From Methylohalomonas lacus (GTDB lineage Bacteria > Pseudomonadota > Gammaproteobacteria > Methylohalomonadales > Methylohalomonadaceae): a DNA stretch of 64,000 nucleotides. Below, piece by piece: positions 55,052-64,000 of the stretch. The stretch is taken from NCBI RefSeq assembly GCF_024808875.1, contig NZ_JANUCT010000005.1, positions 62,001 through 126,000 of the forward strand. The letters run 5' to 3'. Each line of letters opens with the position of its first letter. Within the stretch, counting starts at the first letter, position 1. A program made the translations under genes and the position numbers. Below the pieces are notes generated by a model. The model was not told the origin of the DNA. It saw only the letters and a list, made by a program, of their open reading frames with translations, and did not search any database.

Positions 55052-56041
55052 ATGGAAGCAGTTTTGAAACCGATGGAATTATTGCTCGCCAACCCGCGCG
55101 GTTTTTGTGCGGGTGTCGACCGGGCGATCGAAATCGTCGAGCGCGCGCTCGACCAGTTCGGCGCACCGGTCTACGTGCGCCACGAGGTCGTCCATAACAA
55201 GTACGTAGTCGACGGACTGCGCGAGAAGGGCGCCATCTTCGTCGAGGAACTCGACGAAGTGCCAGACGACTCGATCGTGATCTTCAGCGCCCACGGCGTT
55301 TCCAAAGCGGTGCGCGAGGAAGCCGCGCGTCGCAACCTGCGCATCTTCGATGCCATCTGCCCGCTGGTGACCAAGGTGCATATGGAAGTCGGCCGTTACC
55401 AGGACGAGGGCCGCGAATGCATTCTCATCGGCCACGCCGGTCATCCGGAAGTCGAGGGCACGCTCGGCCAGTACCGACCGGCCGACGGCAAGGGCGGCAT
55501 CTACCTGGTCGAATCGATCGACGATGTCTGGAAGCTTCAGGTCAAGAACCCGGAATTTATTGCCTATGTAACGCAGACGACGCTGTCGATGGATGACACC
55601 GCCGGTATTATCGATGCCCTGCGTCAGCGTTTTCCGAAAATCGCCGGGCCGCGCAAGGACGACATCTGTTATGCCACCCAGAACCGCCAGGACGCGGTCA
55701 AGAAGATGGCCGAGCAGTGCGACATGGTCCTCGTCGTCGGTTCGCCGAACAGCTCCAATTCGACCCGGCTCAAGGAGCTGGCGCAGAAGTTCGGTATCCC
55801 CGCCTATCTGATCGATTCCGCCGATCAAATCCAGCGCGAATGGCTGGACGGTAAAACCAACGTCGGCATCACCGCCGGTGCCTCGGCGCCGGAAGTGCTG
55901 GTCGAACGCGTGGTCAAGCAGCTCAAGGAGTGGGGTGCCAATGTCGCCAGCGAAGTACCGGGCAAGCAGGAGAAAGTGATGTTCTCGCTGCCGCGCGAAC
56001 TGATGAGCGAGCCCGAGCAGGATACGGCGACCTCCCACTGA
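55052..56041 (+). CDS. ispH: 4-hydroxy-3-methylbut-2-enyl diphosphate reductase
   Basis: Last enzyme of the MEP pathway; makes IPP and DMAPP, the building units for the ispB, squalene and hopanoid products of this window. The 329 residues contain the three [4Fe-4S] cysteines C19 (NPRGFCAGV), C103 ([10 protein letters not shown]) and C206 ([11 protein letters not shown]). ATG 55052 has GGAGAAG upstream; M8 is an alternative start. The long C-terminus after [12 protein letters not shown] is normal. Confidence 0.97.
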   Translation: MEAVLKPMELLLANPRGFCAGVDRAIEIVERALDQFGAPVYVRHEVVHNKYVVDGLREKGAIFVEELDEVPDDSIVIFSAHGVSKAVREEAARRNLRIFDAICPLVTKVHMEVGRYQDEGRECILIGHAGHPEVEGTLGQYRPADGKGGIYLVESIDDVWKLQVKNPEFIAYVTQTTLSMDDTAGIIDALRQRFPKIAGPRKDDICYATQNRQDAVKKMAEQCDMVLVVGSPNSSNSTRLKELAQKFGIPAYLIDSADQIQREWLDGKTNVGITAGASAPEVLVERVVKQLKEWGANVASEVPGKQEKVMFSLPRELMSEPEQDTATSH

Positions 56042-56063
56042 GCATTCACAGGATTAAAACTTA

Positions 56064-56522
56064 ATGTACCGGGTTCAGACAGTCATTCCATCGATACTGG
56101 CACTGCTGATGCTGAATACGCCGGTACTGGCCACGAATATGTACAAGTGGACGGACGAAGAGGGCAACGTCCACTATACGCAAAACCCACCCCCGGAAGA
56201 TGCCCAAGGCGTGCGCATGGATCCGCCCGCCGACGTAGACACCGAACAGGCGCGCGAGGAACTGCAGCGCAAACAGGAAAAGCTCGAGGCAATGGAGCAA
56301 CAGCGCGAACAGGCCCGTGAAGAGGCGGAGAAAGAACAGGAGCGCGCCGCGCTCTACGAAAAGAACTGCCGCCTGGCCCGGGAAAGACTGCAGAGGCTGG
56401 AAAACAGTGGCATGGTCCGCGCGATTGATGAAGATGGCAACATGTCGCGCATTGGTCCGGAAGAACAGGCCGAACGCATTAACGAAGTGAAGGAGAAGGT
56501 TAAGAAGTACTGCGAGAGTTAA
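56064..56522 (+). CDS. DUF4124 domain-containing exported protein
   Basis: A 152-residue protein with a signal peptide (about 1-23), a DUF4124 domain (NMYKWTDEEGNVHYTQNPPP, 25-44) and a long charged coiled coil (about 75-150) rich in Glu, Lys and Gln. A conserved pair of cysteines (in KNCRLAR and KKYCES) may form a disulfide. This family is common beside type IV pilus and envelope genes, with no established function. It lies 22 bases after ispH and is convergent with the pilin operon. Confidence 0.85.
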   Translation: MYRVQTVIPSILALLMLNTPVLATNMYKWTDEEGNVHYTQNPPPEDAQGVRMDPPADVDTEQAREELQRKQEKLEAMEQQREQAREEAEKEQERAALYEKNCRLARERLQRLENSGMVRAIDEDGNMSRIGPEEQAERINEVKEKVKKYCES

Positions 56523-56568
56523 GACCTTTCTGGGCCTCCTTTCTTTCTAATCAACCTTTCCTGAAACC

Positions 56569-57042
56569 TCACCAGCACTCATCAACCGCCTTACGCACGG
56601 CGGAATCCGTGCTGTCGGAGCATTTGCTACCGCCCAGTATGCACTTGGCGCCGGTCGAGTCGAGAGTCAATGTCGCGCAAGCCGTGTCGTTGGCTGCCTG
56701 GGGACCGACAGGTACCGCTTCCAGAACAAAGGTGGTACTGGTCGGTTCACCACTGGCAAAGCCGAGATTATAAAATGTTGAATTTCCTTCCTTTGGCGAT
56801 TCGGTGAAGGGTAGGTCTACGTCATCACCGCCGGTATCTTCATCATAACGACCATTCTCGGTAAAGAAGCGTTCCATATACTGCGACAGCTCCAGCAGAT
56901 TGCCCTCCGCATCCACGCGCCGCGTCTTGGTAACGTAATTCTGATAGGAAGGGTAAGCAATCGCAGCCAACAGGCCGATAATGGCCACCGTGATCATAAG
57001 TTCAATAAGCGTAAAACCCAGTATTTTTGTCTGTTTGATCAT
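56569..57042 (-). CDS. pilE: type IV minor pilin PilE
   Basis: Minor pilin that primes pilus assembly with the FimU-PilVWX group. The 157 residues start with a short leader MIKQTKILG, then [20 protein letters not shown], the class III signal cut by prepilin peptidase after glycine, with the usual glutamate at mature position 5. The C-terminal region has four cysteines that could form two disulfides. ATG 57042 gives the short leader; an earlier frame adds unrelated residues. It is the last gene of the operon. Confidence 0.9.
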   Translation of the reverse strand: MIKQTKILGFTLIELMITVAIIGLLAAIAYPSYQNYVTKTRRVDAEGNLLELSQYMERFFTENGRYDEDTGGDDVDLPFTESPKEGNSTFYNLGFASGEPTSTTFVLEAVPVGPQAANDTACATLTLDSTGAKCILGGSKCSDSTDSAVRKAVDECW

Positions 57043-57070
57043 ATATATAACTCGATTTTGATGGCTGTTA

Positions 57071-57397
57071 TTAACGCACAGGAATACTGATCTCTTCAGG
57101 TGAGGCCAGTTCATCAAGGATCCAGACCTCGGTTATCAGGCTACTATTATTCATCGTCTGCATCTTGTAGCCAATTGGCTTGCCCAATTCTAGATGCTGA
57201 ATGCCTATGGCAGTACTGCCATTGTGAACCTGTACATAGGATGCAATATTGAAGGTGCGGTCACTAATGACCACCTGACCATCATCGGGATATATGAAAT
57301 CTACTATACCCGTACCCTGATACTTGGGTGTCTGCGCGTGTAAGGGCAAGATACCCAAAAGTATCAGCAGGAGTATACATGATTTAATTACTCTCAT
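57071..57397 (-). CDS. PilY2-like small exported protein
   Basis: A 108-residue protein with a signal peptide (about 1-21, ending LHA-QT) and a mature part of short beta strands ([20 protein letters not shown] and others). I do not recognise a domain. Its place between pilY1 and pilE is exactly that of pilY2 in Pseudomonas aeruginosa, so the name rests on synteny. The gene lies 21 bases after pilY1 and 28 before the pilE start. Confidence 0.65.
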   Translation of the reverse strand: MRVIKSCILLLILLGILPLHAQTPKYQGTGIVDFIYPDDGQVVISDRTFNIASYVQVHNGSTAIGIQHLELGKPIGYKMQTMNNSSLITEVWILDELASPEEISIPVR

Positions 57398-57417
57398 TGC
57401 CTTGTCTCCTGTCTGTA

Positions 57418-60400
57418 TCAGCGCAGCTGGCGCCAGGACTGTCGACCGACGGTTGTGCCACCGGTACTTTCCTTGGTGGTGGTAATGTCAGTTTCTATAC
57501 CTGAGGTCTGCTTGTATTCCATGCTTGCATCCTCTGCCGAGATCACTGCCGGTGAGGCGATGGTCGGCGGAATGAAGATGCCAGAACCCGGTACACCATT
57601 GCCGCTGGGGTCATTGACAAAGTCCGAGGCATCAATGATGCCGTCATCATTATAGTCGAATACCGAGTTTTCAAGCCGGGCGCCACTGACCGCATCAAGC
57701 TCCATGATGACTGAGGCGCCACCGCGATCACAGGGAGATACGCCCGGTATGAAAGTCGTGAAAATGATACGGCCGAAACGGGTCAGGGGGTTGGCGATAA
57801 CGCGCTCCGCCTGGGCACCCTCGATCGGCGAGATCAGGTCAATGTACCAGCCATCCTTGTTGGCATAATCGACCGTATTTTCGCTGACGATTCTGGCTTT
57901 GCCGGTCGTATCGCCGTTCTCGTCGACAATGTCGGGTTCTGACAGGATTTCCTGTTCCTGTAGCTTATTACGGCCACTGCCCACGTCGTCATTATTGTCG
58001 CGAATACCGTAGAAGGTCTGTACCTGCGGGTTCTCGGGGATGCTGTTATCGCTGTTTTCGATATATTTGCCGCTACCGAACAGAACCACAAAACCGCCAT
58101 CCGGGTGGTTGACGACTACGGGCCGGGTGGTGATGGGCTGTGGGTCGCCGTTCGTATCTTCAGCACTGTAAAGCGGCAGCTTATTATTGCCCTGCTTGTA
58201 GGCTACATCCCAGTTATTAACATTGCCCGTCAGGTCGAATTTCCACATGTTACCGTGCAGATCGCCAGCATATACGGTGTCTGCGATCAGGTCGGAGTTT
58301 TCATCCAGGATGAATGGCATGGAAAGCCCGTTGGTGTTGGTGGGGTTGCCGGTCTCAGTATCAATGACCTTGATGACGGAACCGTTTTCGGCATTCAGGA
58401 TGAACAGCTGGGCCTTTTCGCTGTCACTGTTGAAGCCATTGCCGACGATAACGCCCCATTCACCATTGTTCAGACGCACAATCTGTGGCTGGTGATAGAT
58501 GAAACCCAGCTCAGCATGATCAGCGCTGGTGAATTCCCAAAGTACGTCGTCGCTGCCGAAAGCAAACGGATTAGTAATGTCCAGGGTGAAAATGCCGCGA
58601 CCGCCGGCGCCCTGTGTACCGGCGAGAAGAGTTTTCCAACCGCCACCGACATAGGCATCGGAAGCCCCGGCCGTGGCATCGACAAAGAATTTATGACCAT
58701 AGCTCGGCTTGGCCAGTTGCTTCAGGTTCTGATGCACGGTGCTGGGTATATAGGCGAATTCCTCGCCGCCATCCCGCGAGTCAAAGGCATGCAGCATGCC
58801 GTCATTACTGCCTACATAAACAACACTGAACGGATCGCCGCCACTGGTGAAACGACTGATTTTATCCGACAGGAAAGCAGGATATTCGTCGCCCTCGTCA
58901 CCCGGCAGCATTTCATAGAGTTGGTCAGACTGCCCAACGGATAGCGGTGATGAATTGACAATATCACCCAGCAGCTCATCACGATCACGTAACAGACCGT
59001 TGTTCTGTTCTTCTTCTGACTGATCACCACGAACATAATTGATGATCTCGCTTGAGGTGACCGTGGTTCCATCGATATCAAGGGTGCCCACGGCTGCCTG
59101 GAGATCGGCGTCAGTATCATCAAACGATATCGCCGTTGGTGTGCCGGCTTTGTCGACCGTGGTAAATATTTCCCTGCTGGTCGCGGCCGGGATGTTGCTT
59201 GTGGCCTGCCAGACCTGTTCGTCCAGGGTGCCATCGGCGTTTAGACTGAAGGCATTGAGTTCGCCCGTATAGTTGCTGCTGTCAAAACGAGCCTGGAACA
59301 GCAGGGAGCTGGTGCGCAGCACTGTGCTGTTGATGGCGACTGACGATGCGGAAAAAGTTGTCCGCTCCTCAATATCGCCGATTGAGTTGGCTAAGGAATC
59401 AATCAGTTCTTGCGGATTAGATGCGTTAAGAAAAAGACCGCGACCATTGAATGCAGCATGTTGCATGTCATCCAGGGTTTCTGGTGTGTCTGCATCAATA
59501 TTATTCGGCCATGGCGGTGGAGGGGTCGAGGGATCGTGATTCTCCGGTGTTGTCAGGTTATTCCCGGTAAGACCAAAAGCCACTGTATAAGTAACCATAT
59601 GCTGTGCTTCATTTTCATCGACCCCCTCAATTACGGGTACAGCGTCAGGTAAATTTGACAGGTCGCTCTCGTAATATTTCATGGCTACGTCGGCTAGCGT
59701 GTTTGAGAGATCGTCGGCATGCGGTCCGCCGTCAAAATCGGTATTGTTGTCACCGTCCGTATTGCCGGTGCCGGAATGACTACCATTCCAGAAACCATCA
59801 GACATGAGAACAGTAAAATTCTGCTGGCAGGCGCCGCCCTCTGTCTCTGAGAGAATAGGGCTTTGTTCTGAAAAGCCCAGTGCGCTGGGGGACCCGCTAC
59901 CATCAGTATCGTCATAATATCGGCCAACATTATCTAACAAATTACGTAATGGCGTGCCACCAACTGGTTCCATTCTGGACAACTGGTTCAGAAGGTTATC
60001 TTTGTTCGTCTGCTCGCTCATATCGCGTATGGGTGTTCCGACATCATTGTTATCATGCAGTGTCGCAAGGCCCATGTAGGCCTGTGAGTCATTTATAAGG
60101 TTTGAGGTCGCGCGCTTGAGCGTAAAATCTCTTAACCGGTAGTAAACAAACCAGTTAGCAAAATTCTGGATTTCTTCAGCATAGGTACAGGCATTTGGGT
60201 TGGCGCAGTCAACCCGGTCGGGTCCGCCGGCAAAAGGGGCATTGCCCGGTTTGATTTCAATCTTGGTATGGTCGTCATCAGCATCGGGTTCTTCACCAGC
60301 TACTTTTTCGTCCCATGTATAGTAGAAAGCAGGAAAATAAGTGCTTGTGGTGGAGAATAGACAACAACCAGGATTACTATTAGGGATTTCAGGATGATAA

Positions 60401-60942
60401 CTGACATAGCTTTCGGTTCGATCAGATGTTAGATCAATTGTGCCAATATCAGGATTATAAGGGTTATAACGAGCCGCCGATGCATTGGCATCCGTGTACT
60501 CGTTGCCATCCTCGTCCTTGCCTGACCAGGGGGTATAGTTTACTCCTGGATTGTAATAGATTCGATTGTAGTCAGAATTACGTGCTCGCCATACGCCTAA
60601 TGGGCTATTACCACGATTTGTAAGCCATTCTTCGAAAGGAACAACACGATCGAATGGATCCAGATTGTTCGGGGCGGGGAACGTATAATAAAGCTCGACA
60701 TTACCTCTAAAACCACTGACAGGATATCTAAACGTACCGCCATTACCTGAAGTCAGCAGTGCAAATGCCATACTGCCTGAATCGTCCAGAGCAAAGAAGA
60801 TGTTCGGTTGTGGGCCGGAGTCTATGATCAGGGGATCATCAGGCAACACCAACGCGCTGTGTGCGGACTGGCTGACGCCAGTTAGGAATGTCAGCAGCAG
60901 TACCGACAGGCTCAGTCTGAGTTTGTTAGTGATGGTTTCCAT
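57418..60942 (-). CDS. pilY1: type IV pilus tip and adhesin protein PilY1
   Basis: Large pilus-associated protein that controls extension, retraction and surface sensing. The 1174 residues have a signal peptide (about 1-30), an N-terminal von Willebrand A-like domain with DDSGSM (53-58), a Cys-bearing middle, and a C-terminal beta-propeller (VVYVGSNDGMLHAFD, AYVGGGWKTLLAGTQG). An EF-hand-like calcium loop DYNDDGIID begins near residue 1096, closer to the C-terminus than the site known in Pseudomonas. ATG 60942 is preferred over 60948 because AGG lies eight bases before it. Confidence 0.93.
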   Translation of the reverse strand: METITNKLRLSLSVLLLTFLTGVSQSAHSALVLPDDPLIIDSGPQPNIFFALDDSGSMAFALLTSGNGGTFRYPVSGFRGNVELYYTFPAPNNLDPFDRVVPFEEWLTNRGNSPLGVWRARNSDYNRIYYNPGVNYTPWSGKDEDGNEYTDANASAARYNPYNPDIGTIDLTSDRTESYVSYHPEIPNSNPGCCLFSTTSTYFPAFYYTWDEKVAGEEPDADDDHTKIEIKPGNAPFAGGPDRVDCANPNACTYAEEIQNFANWFVYYRLRDFTLKRATSNLINDSQAYMGLATLHDNNDVGTPIRDMSEQTNKDNLLNQLSRMEPVGGTPLRNLLDNVGRYYDDTDGSGSPSALGFSEQSPILSETEGGACQQNFTVLMSDGFWNGSHSGTGNTDGDNNTDFDGGPHADDLSNTLADVAMKYYESDLSNLPDAVPVIEGVDENEAQHMVTYTVAFGLTGNNLTTPENHDPSTPPPPWPNNIDADTPETLDDMQHAAFNGRGLFLNASNPQELIDSLANSIGDIEERTTFSASSVAINSTVLRTSSLLFQARFDSSNYTGELNAFSLNADGTLDEQVWQATSNIPAATSREIFTTVDKAGTPTAISFDDTDADLQAAVGTLDIDGTTVTSSEIINYVRGDQSEEEQNNGLLRDRDELLGDIVNSSPLSVGQSDQLYEMLPGDEGDEYPAFLSDKISRFTSGGDPFSVVYVGSNDGMLHAFDSRDGGEEFAYIPSTVHQNLKQLAKPSYGHKFFVDATAGASDAYVGGGWKTLLAGTQGAGGRGIFTLDITNPFAFGSDDVLWEFTSADHAELGFIYHQPQIVRLNNGEWGVIVGNGFNSDSEKAQLFILNAENGSVIKVIDTETGNPTNTNGLSMPFILDENSDLIADTVYAGDLHGNMWKFDLTGNVNNWDVAYKQGNNKLPLYSAEDTNGDPQPITTRPVVVNHPDGGFVVLFGSGKYIENSDNSIPENPQVQTFYGIRDNNDDVGSGRNKLQEQEILSEPDIVDENGDTTGKARIVSENTVDYANKDGWYIDLISPIEGAQAERVIANPLTRFGRIIFTTFIPGVSPCDRGGASVIMELDAVSGARLENSVFDYNDDGIIDASDFVNDPSGNGVPGSGIFIPPTIASPAVISAEDASMEYKQTSGIETDITTTKESTGGTTVGRQSWRQLR

Positions 60943-60960
60943 AGTCATTACCTGGTGCTG

Positions 60961-61473
60961 TCAGAGTTGCTTGTAGGTGGACTGCAGCATGGTTTCGGCG
61001 TTGGTGTTCTGGCCCCACCCCTTAGCCGTTACTCGGTAAATCGGCAGCATGCAGCCGGGCGGTGGCGGCAGTTCCAGCATGCAGTTCTTGTCCCTCGGCG
61101 CATTGCTGAAATCCTCGACAACATACACGGGATCTTGAACGACACCCTTGACGCCACTAACGCCTTGCCAGTTGATACCGCTGGTCTGCATCCAGATTGG
61201 ATAGTTGGTGTCACCGACCTCAGTACGCGGATAAAGGCCGCTTGCCCCATTAAAAGTCGTGTCCGGATCGAGGTTGGCAGCAACCTGTTCGCCAGCACGC
61301 AGTGCTGTTTCAGCTGCCTGAAATGACACATGCTTGTTGCGGATGTTGCCAGCCATTTTCTCTTCCATTGTCGTGGTCGTCACCGCACTGATGCCAAGCA
61401 GCGTCATGACCAGCAACAGCAGGAGACTGACGATCAGCGCGGCGCCTTTCTGATGGTTATTCAATGATGCCAT
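60961..61473 (-). CDS. pilX: type IV pilus assembly protein PilX
   Basis: Minor pilin of the PilX type, 170 residues. The N-terminus MASLNNHQKGAALIVSLLLL shows the PilX-like class III leader (QKGAALI instead of GFTLIE), followed by a long hydrophobic helix and the segment TTTTMEEKMAGNIRNK typical of the family. Two cysteines lie near the C-terminus (NCMLE, PGCMLP). It lies between pilW and pilY1 as in Pseudomonas. Confidence 0.92.
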   Translation of the reverse strand: MASLNNHQKGAALIVSLLLLLVMTLLGISAVTTTTMEEKMAGNIRNKHVSFQAAETALRAGEQVAANLDPDTTFNGASGLYPRTEVGDTNYPIWMQTSGINWQGVSGVKGVVQDPVYVVEDFSNAPRDKNCMLELPPPPGCMLPIYRVTAKGWGQNTNAETMLQSTYKQL

Positions 61474-61486
61474 TGCTATCTCCTTA

Positions 61487-62563
61487 TTATTGCAAGCGAT
61501 TGCGCAGTGTCACAGTTGATGTGAACGTCATGCGCAAACGACGGTCATTGCCCGGGTTGGCTTCAGCGCCGTTAAACATGTAGCTGCGCGATTCGCTAGT
61601 CAGATTATCGTCGCTCTGTAACAATAAACTGATCCGGGCGCTTCTCACGTCATTCCAGTCGGTAACATTGTTGGCTGTAACATAGTTATCCGCGTATTCA
61701 TCACCCCCCGCGTTATCGATTCCATAGAGAATCTGCATATCAACGACACCATCAGCCAGTTCAATTATGGTGTAATCATCAGGGTCGACTGGATTCCACT
61801 GGGCCATGTAAAGAGCGGGTTCGCCGGTTTCTCCAGTGGCGATAAAAAATATGTTTGAACGAAATATGAATGCCTGCGAATCCGTGCCGTAGGTCTGTGA
61901 TAATCTATTATCAGTGTTGCCGCTGTTTGAGTGCGCCAGATTTTGCCGGCCACTGGATTCGTTAGACGTCACGTTGGTAATCGAGAAAATATCAGCCGTC
62001 CGACAGTTGGTGACCATTACCGTCTGATCCTGTTGAAAATCGCAGGTGTTGGGGTAATTGATCTTGATGTTTGCATTGGCAACATCGATCTCGTCAACCG
62101 TGCCACCACATTCGTCAGCTCTCTGGATAATCACGAAATCGGTGCCACTGATAATGTCCTTGGATGCATCGCCATCAATGTCATTTATGGCGTTCTCTAT
62201 AATGGTAGGGAAGGTCGGCGACCATGAACCTCCACCGGTTGCCTCATAACCGAGAATGGCATTTTCACCAGTAGGATCGAACGGCGGCGGATTGTTGGAT
62301 ATTGTATTCATATCAATATTGCCGCGGCTCGAGCAGCCGGTGTAGCCAGCCATGCGGACTTCTTTGCTGATCGTGTCAACGATGAATCGGCCGGTTTCCT
62401 GCATCCGTGATAGTTCTGATTCCAGCCGATAAGTCTGTTTGTTACTGATGAAAATCTGGATGGCGCCGGCGGTCAACACCAGACCGATGACCAGTGCAAC
62501 CATGAGTTCAATCATGGACAGGCCTGATTGCCGTTTTTTTAGTTTGTTATGTGGTTTATTCAT
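61487..62563 (-). CDS. pilW: type IV pilus minor pilin PilW
   Basis: Large minor pilin, 358 residues, with leader and helix RQSGLSMIELMVALVIGLVL (processing after SG) and the PilW family region SELSRMQETGRFIVDTISKE followed by VRMAGY. It helps prime pilus assembly together with PilX and PilY1. The start is five bases before pilV ends, fitting a coupled operon. Confidence 0.92.
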   Translation of the reverse strand: MNKPHNKLKKRQSGLSMIELMVALVIGLVLTAGAIQIFISNKQTYRLESELSRMQETGRFIVDTISKEVRMAGYTGCSSRGNIDMNTISNNPPPFDPTGENAILGYEATGGGSWSPTFPTIIENAINDIDGDASKDIISGTDFVIIQRADECGGTVDEIDVANANIKINYPNTCDFQQDQTVMVTNCRTADIFSITNVTSNESSGRQNLAHSNSGNTDNRLSQTYGTDSQAFIFRSNIFFIATGETGEPALYMAQWNPVDPDDYTIIELADGVVDMQILYGIDNAGGDEYADNYVTANNVTDWNDVRSARISLLLQSDDNLTSESRSYMFNGAEANPGNDRRLRMTFTSTVTLRNRLQ

Positions 62564-62568
62564 GGCGG

Positions 62569-63039
62569 TTAAATCTCTGCCTCAAGCTCGAATTCGGCTG
62601 TGTCATCGCCTCCTGTTGCTGTGCCACCGGCACGTGACTCGTCCCATTGCACGATAACCAGGCACATTCCTTGGTTATCACAATTGATGGAACCGTCACC
62701 GGCCGGCAGAAGTTGGGCAACATGGTTGTTGACCCAGTCCGAGACGTCATTGGCAGCAAGGCTCCCGCTGCCACTGGGGTTGGCGCCCATTTCGACGTTA
62801 TAATTGCCCGCTTTGGCTGCATTCTTGTTAGCGCGCATGCGATCCATGATGTCGTAGGCCAGAAACGTGGCCTGGGAACGATGGTAGGCACTGTGGTTGC
62901 TTTTCAAAGCAACCGATTGAAGGGCCGCCAGCCCGAGCAATCCTATCGATAGGACAAACAGTGCAATCATGACTTCAAGTAATGAGAATCCTGAGTTGAT
63001 GCTTTTTATGCGATAAATGGATGTGTTTCTTGATTTCAT
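62569..63039 (-). CDS. pilV: type IV pilus modification protein PilV
   Basis: Minor pilin, 156 residues, with NSGFSLLEVMIALFVLSIGL as class III leader and helix, and the PilV-like LAALQSVALKSNHSAYHRSQ stretch. ATG 63039 overlaps the stop of the upstream FimT/FimU gene (ATGA); a TTG two codons earlier is less likely. The remainder ends with an acidic tail (ELEAEI). Confidence 0.92.
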   Translation of the reverse strand: MKSRNTSIYRIKSINSGFSLLEVMIALFVLSIGLLGLAALQSVALKSNHSAYHRSQATFLAYDIMDRMRANKNAAKAGNYNVEMGANPSGSGSLAANDVSDWVNNHVAQLLPAGDGSINCDNQGMCLVIVQWDESRAGGTATGGDDTAEFELEAEI

Positions 63040-63536
63040 GGGCAATCCCTGTCGTTTTCATCCAGCCAGACATGGCCCGAGGGCTTTACGTTGATGACTC
63101 GTTTATGTTCGCCGGTACACTTATCAGCCAGCAGGGTCAGCGTTGCGCCGGTATCTACCTGGCCGTTTGGCATATAGATTATATTGTTCTCGCTGCTTGT
63201 CAGACTGCTGGATTTAACTTCGTCAAAGGTGCGGGTGATGACGTCTTCACTGTCGGAAAAGTCGCCGTCATTGTTGCCATCTATCCGGACGCGCCAGCCG
63301 GCGGACCAGTCGGTGCCGGCGACTATCGGTTCGACCCTGACATCGACGCCGCGATTGATGGCTTCACTGCGGGCGTAGTGGAGCGCCGTAATGGCAGAAT
63401 TGGCTTGTGCGGTGATTCGATTATTCTTGACCAAGTCGCCAAACATCGGGATACCGGCCACGGCCAGGATTGCCACGATGGCCATCGTGACCAGCAGTTC
63501 AATCAGCGTGAAGCCGTTAGCAGGTTTGTCCGTCAT
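63036..63536 (-). CDS. GspH/FimT family pseudopilin (FimT/FimU-like)
   Basis: First gene of the minor pilin operon, 166 residues. The leader MTDKPANG-FTLIELLVTMAIVAILAVAG is cut after glycine; the following GspH domain includes NRITAQANSAITALHYARSE. A calcium-like loop DGNNDGDFSDSED is present in the middle. Whether it is FimT or FimU cannot be decided without comparison; operon position matches fimU. A TATATATA-rich segment upstream may contain the promoter. Confidence 0.88.
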   Translation of the reverse strand: MTDKPANGFTLIELLVTMAIVAILAVAGIPMFGDLVKNNRITAQANSAITALHYARSEAINRGVDVRVEPIVAGTDWSAGWRVRIDGNNDGDFSDSEDVITRTFDEVKSSSLTSSENNIIYMPNGQVDTGATLTLLADKCTGEHKRVINVKPSGHVWLDENDRDCP

Positions 63537-63731
63537 CGGTATTGCTCTTGTCCCTTTATATATACCCGTGGATTTTCATGCGTCATAATCACGGCTGAAT
63601 AAGATTACCCAGCCTTGAATTTAGGCAAGCTTGCGGCGAATGTCAGGCCTGTTCAGACCAGCGGTCCTTGCTGGCGGATGGGCGGCGGCAATTGCTCGTT
63701 GATTGGCTTTTGAAGACTTTTGCAGAGACTT

Positions 63732-64000
63732 ATGACGACACCGGACTGCTTGATCGCGGGAGATGGTGCCGCCGGGCTGTTCCTGGCCCGTGAGCTGCTG
63801 GGACGTGGCCTGCAGGTGGTGGTCTGCGGCAAGGCCGTTGCTGGGCCGGCCGCCAGCTGGGCAGCGGGGGGTATCCTATCGCCGCTGGAACCCTGGCTGG
63901 AGCCCGAACCGATTACGCAGCTTGCCCGGCGCAGCCAGCAGCTGTTTCCAGGTCTGGTGGCCGCGCTCAAGCGGGATACGGGCATTGATGCCGAGTACGA
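63732..64000 (+). CDS. ThiO-like FAD-dependent oxidase, 5' part
   Basis: The window ends inside this gene after 89 codons. The N-terminus has the FAD-binding GDGAAGLFLARELLGRG, an unusual GxGxxG with an alanine pair, and the ThiO hallmark AASWAAGGILSPLEPW. This family of glycine oxidases makes dehydroglycine for the thiazole ring of thiamine. ATG 63732 is the first suitable start and is divergent from the pilin operon. Full identity depends on sequence beyond the right edge. Confidence 0.8.
   Translation, partial: MTTPDCLIAGDGAAGLFLARELLGRGLQVVVCGKAVAGPAASWAAGGILSPLEPWLEPEPITQLARRSQQLFPGLVAALKRDTGIDAEY

Overview
The window is a chromosomal segment of a GC-rich Gram-negative bacterium, most likely a gammaproteobacterium. 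This is inferred from unfused nuoC and nuoD followed by a DUF2818 gene, the rplU-rpmA-obgE-proB and rpsT/murJ-ribF-lspA-ispH neighbourhoods, and a Pseudomonas-type minor pilin operon (fimT/U-pilV-W-X-Y1-Y2-E). Hopanoid genes, an Mrp antiporter and a SCO/PCuAC pair suggest an aerobic or facultative respirer of marine, haline or alkaline habitats. The habitat is inference only.

Layout. 0.1-15.4 kb: all fourteen complex I genes (nuoA-N) in order on the + strand, then a DUF2818 membrane protein. 15.4-17.4 kb (-): phosphatidylserine decarboxylase, and a PCuAC/SCO pair for copper insertion into cytochrome oxidase. 17.5-19.5 kb: an S9 peptidase. 19.7-27.4 kb: a seven-gene Mrp Na+/H+ antiporter operon (A-G) extended by a small membrane protein and a NuoM/MrpD-like paralogue that lacks the ion-pathway charges. 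27.6-35.7 kb (-): a hopanoid operon transcribed hpnO, squalene synthase, shc, hpnG, hpnN.

35.7-46.7 kb is the accessory part: about 1.1 kb without a clear gene, a lone tyrosine recombinase, a frameshifted endonuclease I remnant beside a perfect palindrome, an internally duplicated ribbon-helix-helix-like protein with a 41-residue membrane protein, an RND/MMPL exporter, a FadL-type porin, and an AT-rich patch with an adenylate cyclase, a PAS protein, a thioredoxin-like fragment and a small exported YHS-like protein.

46.8-56.5 kb is housekeeping: tRNA-Pro(CGG), octaprenyl diphosphate synthase, rplU, rpmA, obgE, proB, rpsT, murJ, ribF, lspA, ispH and a DUF4124 protein. 56.6-63.5 kb (-) holds the minor pilin/PilY1 operon. 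The right edge cuts a ThiO-like FAD oxidase.

Themes: complex I and Mrp both handle ion gradients through homologous antiporter subunits; ispB, ispH, squalene synthase and shc serve isoprenoid and hopanoid synthesis; lspA, murJ, psd and hpn genes concern the envelope. I found no CRISPR array, intact insertion sequence or complete prophage. The most unusual items are the charge-stripped antiporter paralogue at 25.7-27.4 kb, the eukaryote-type squalene synthase in the hopanoid operon, and the duplicated RHH-like gene with a distinctive inverted repeat upstream.
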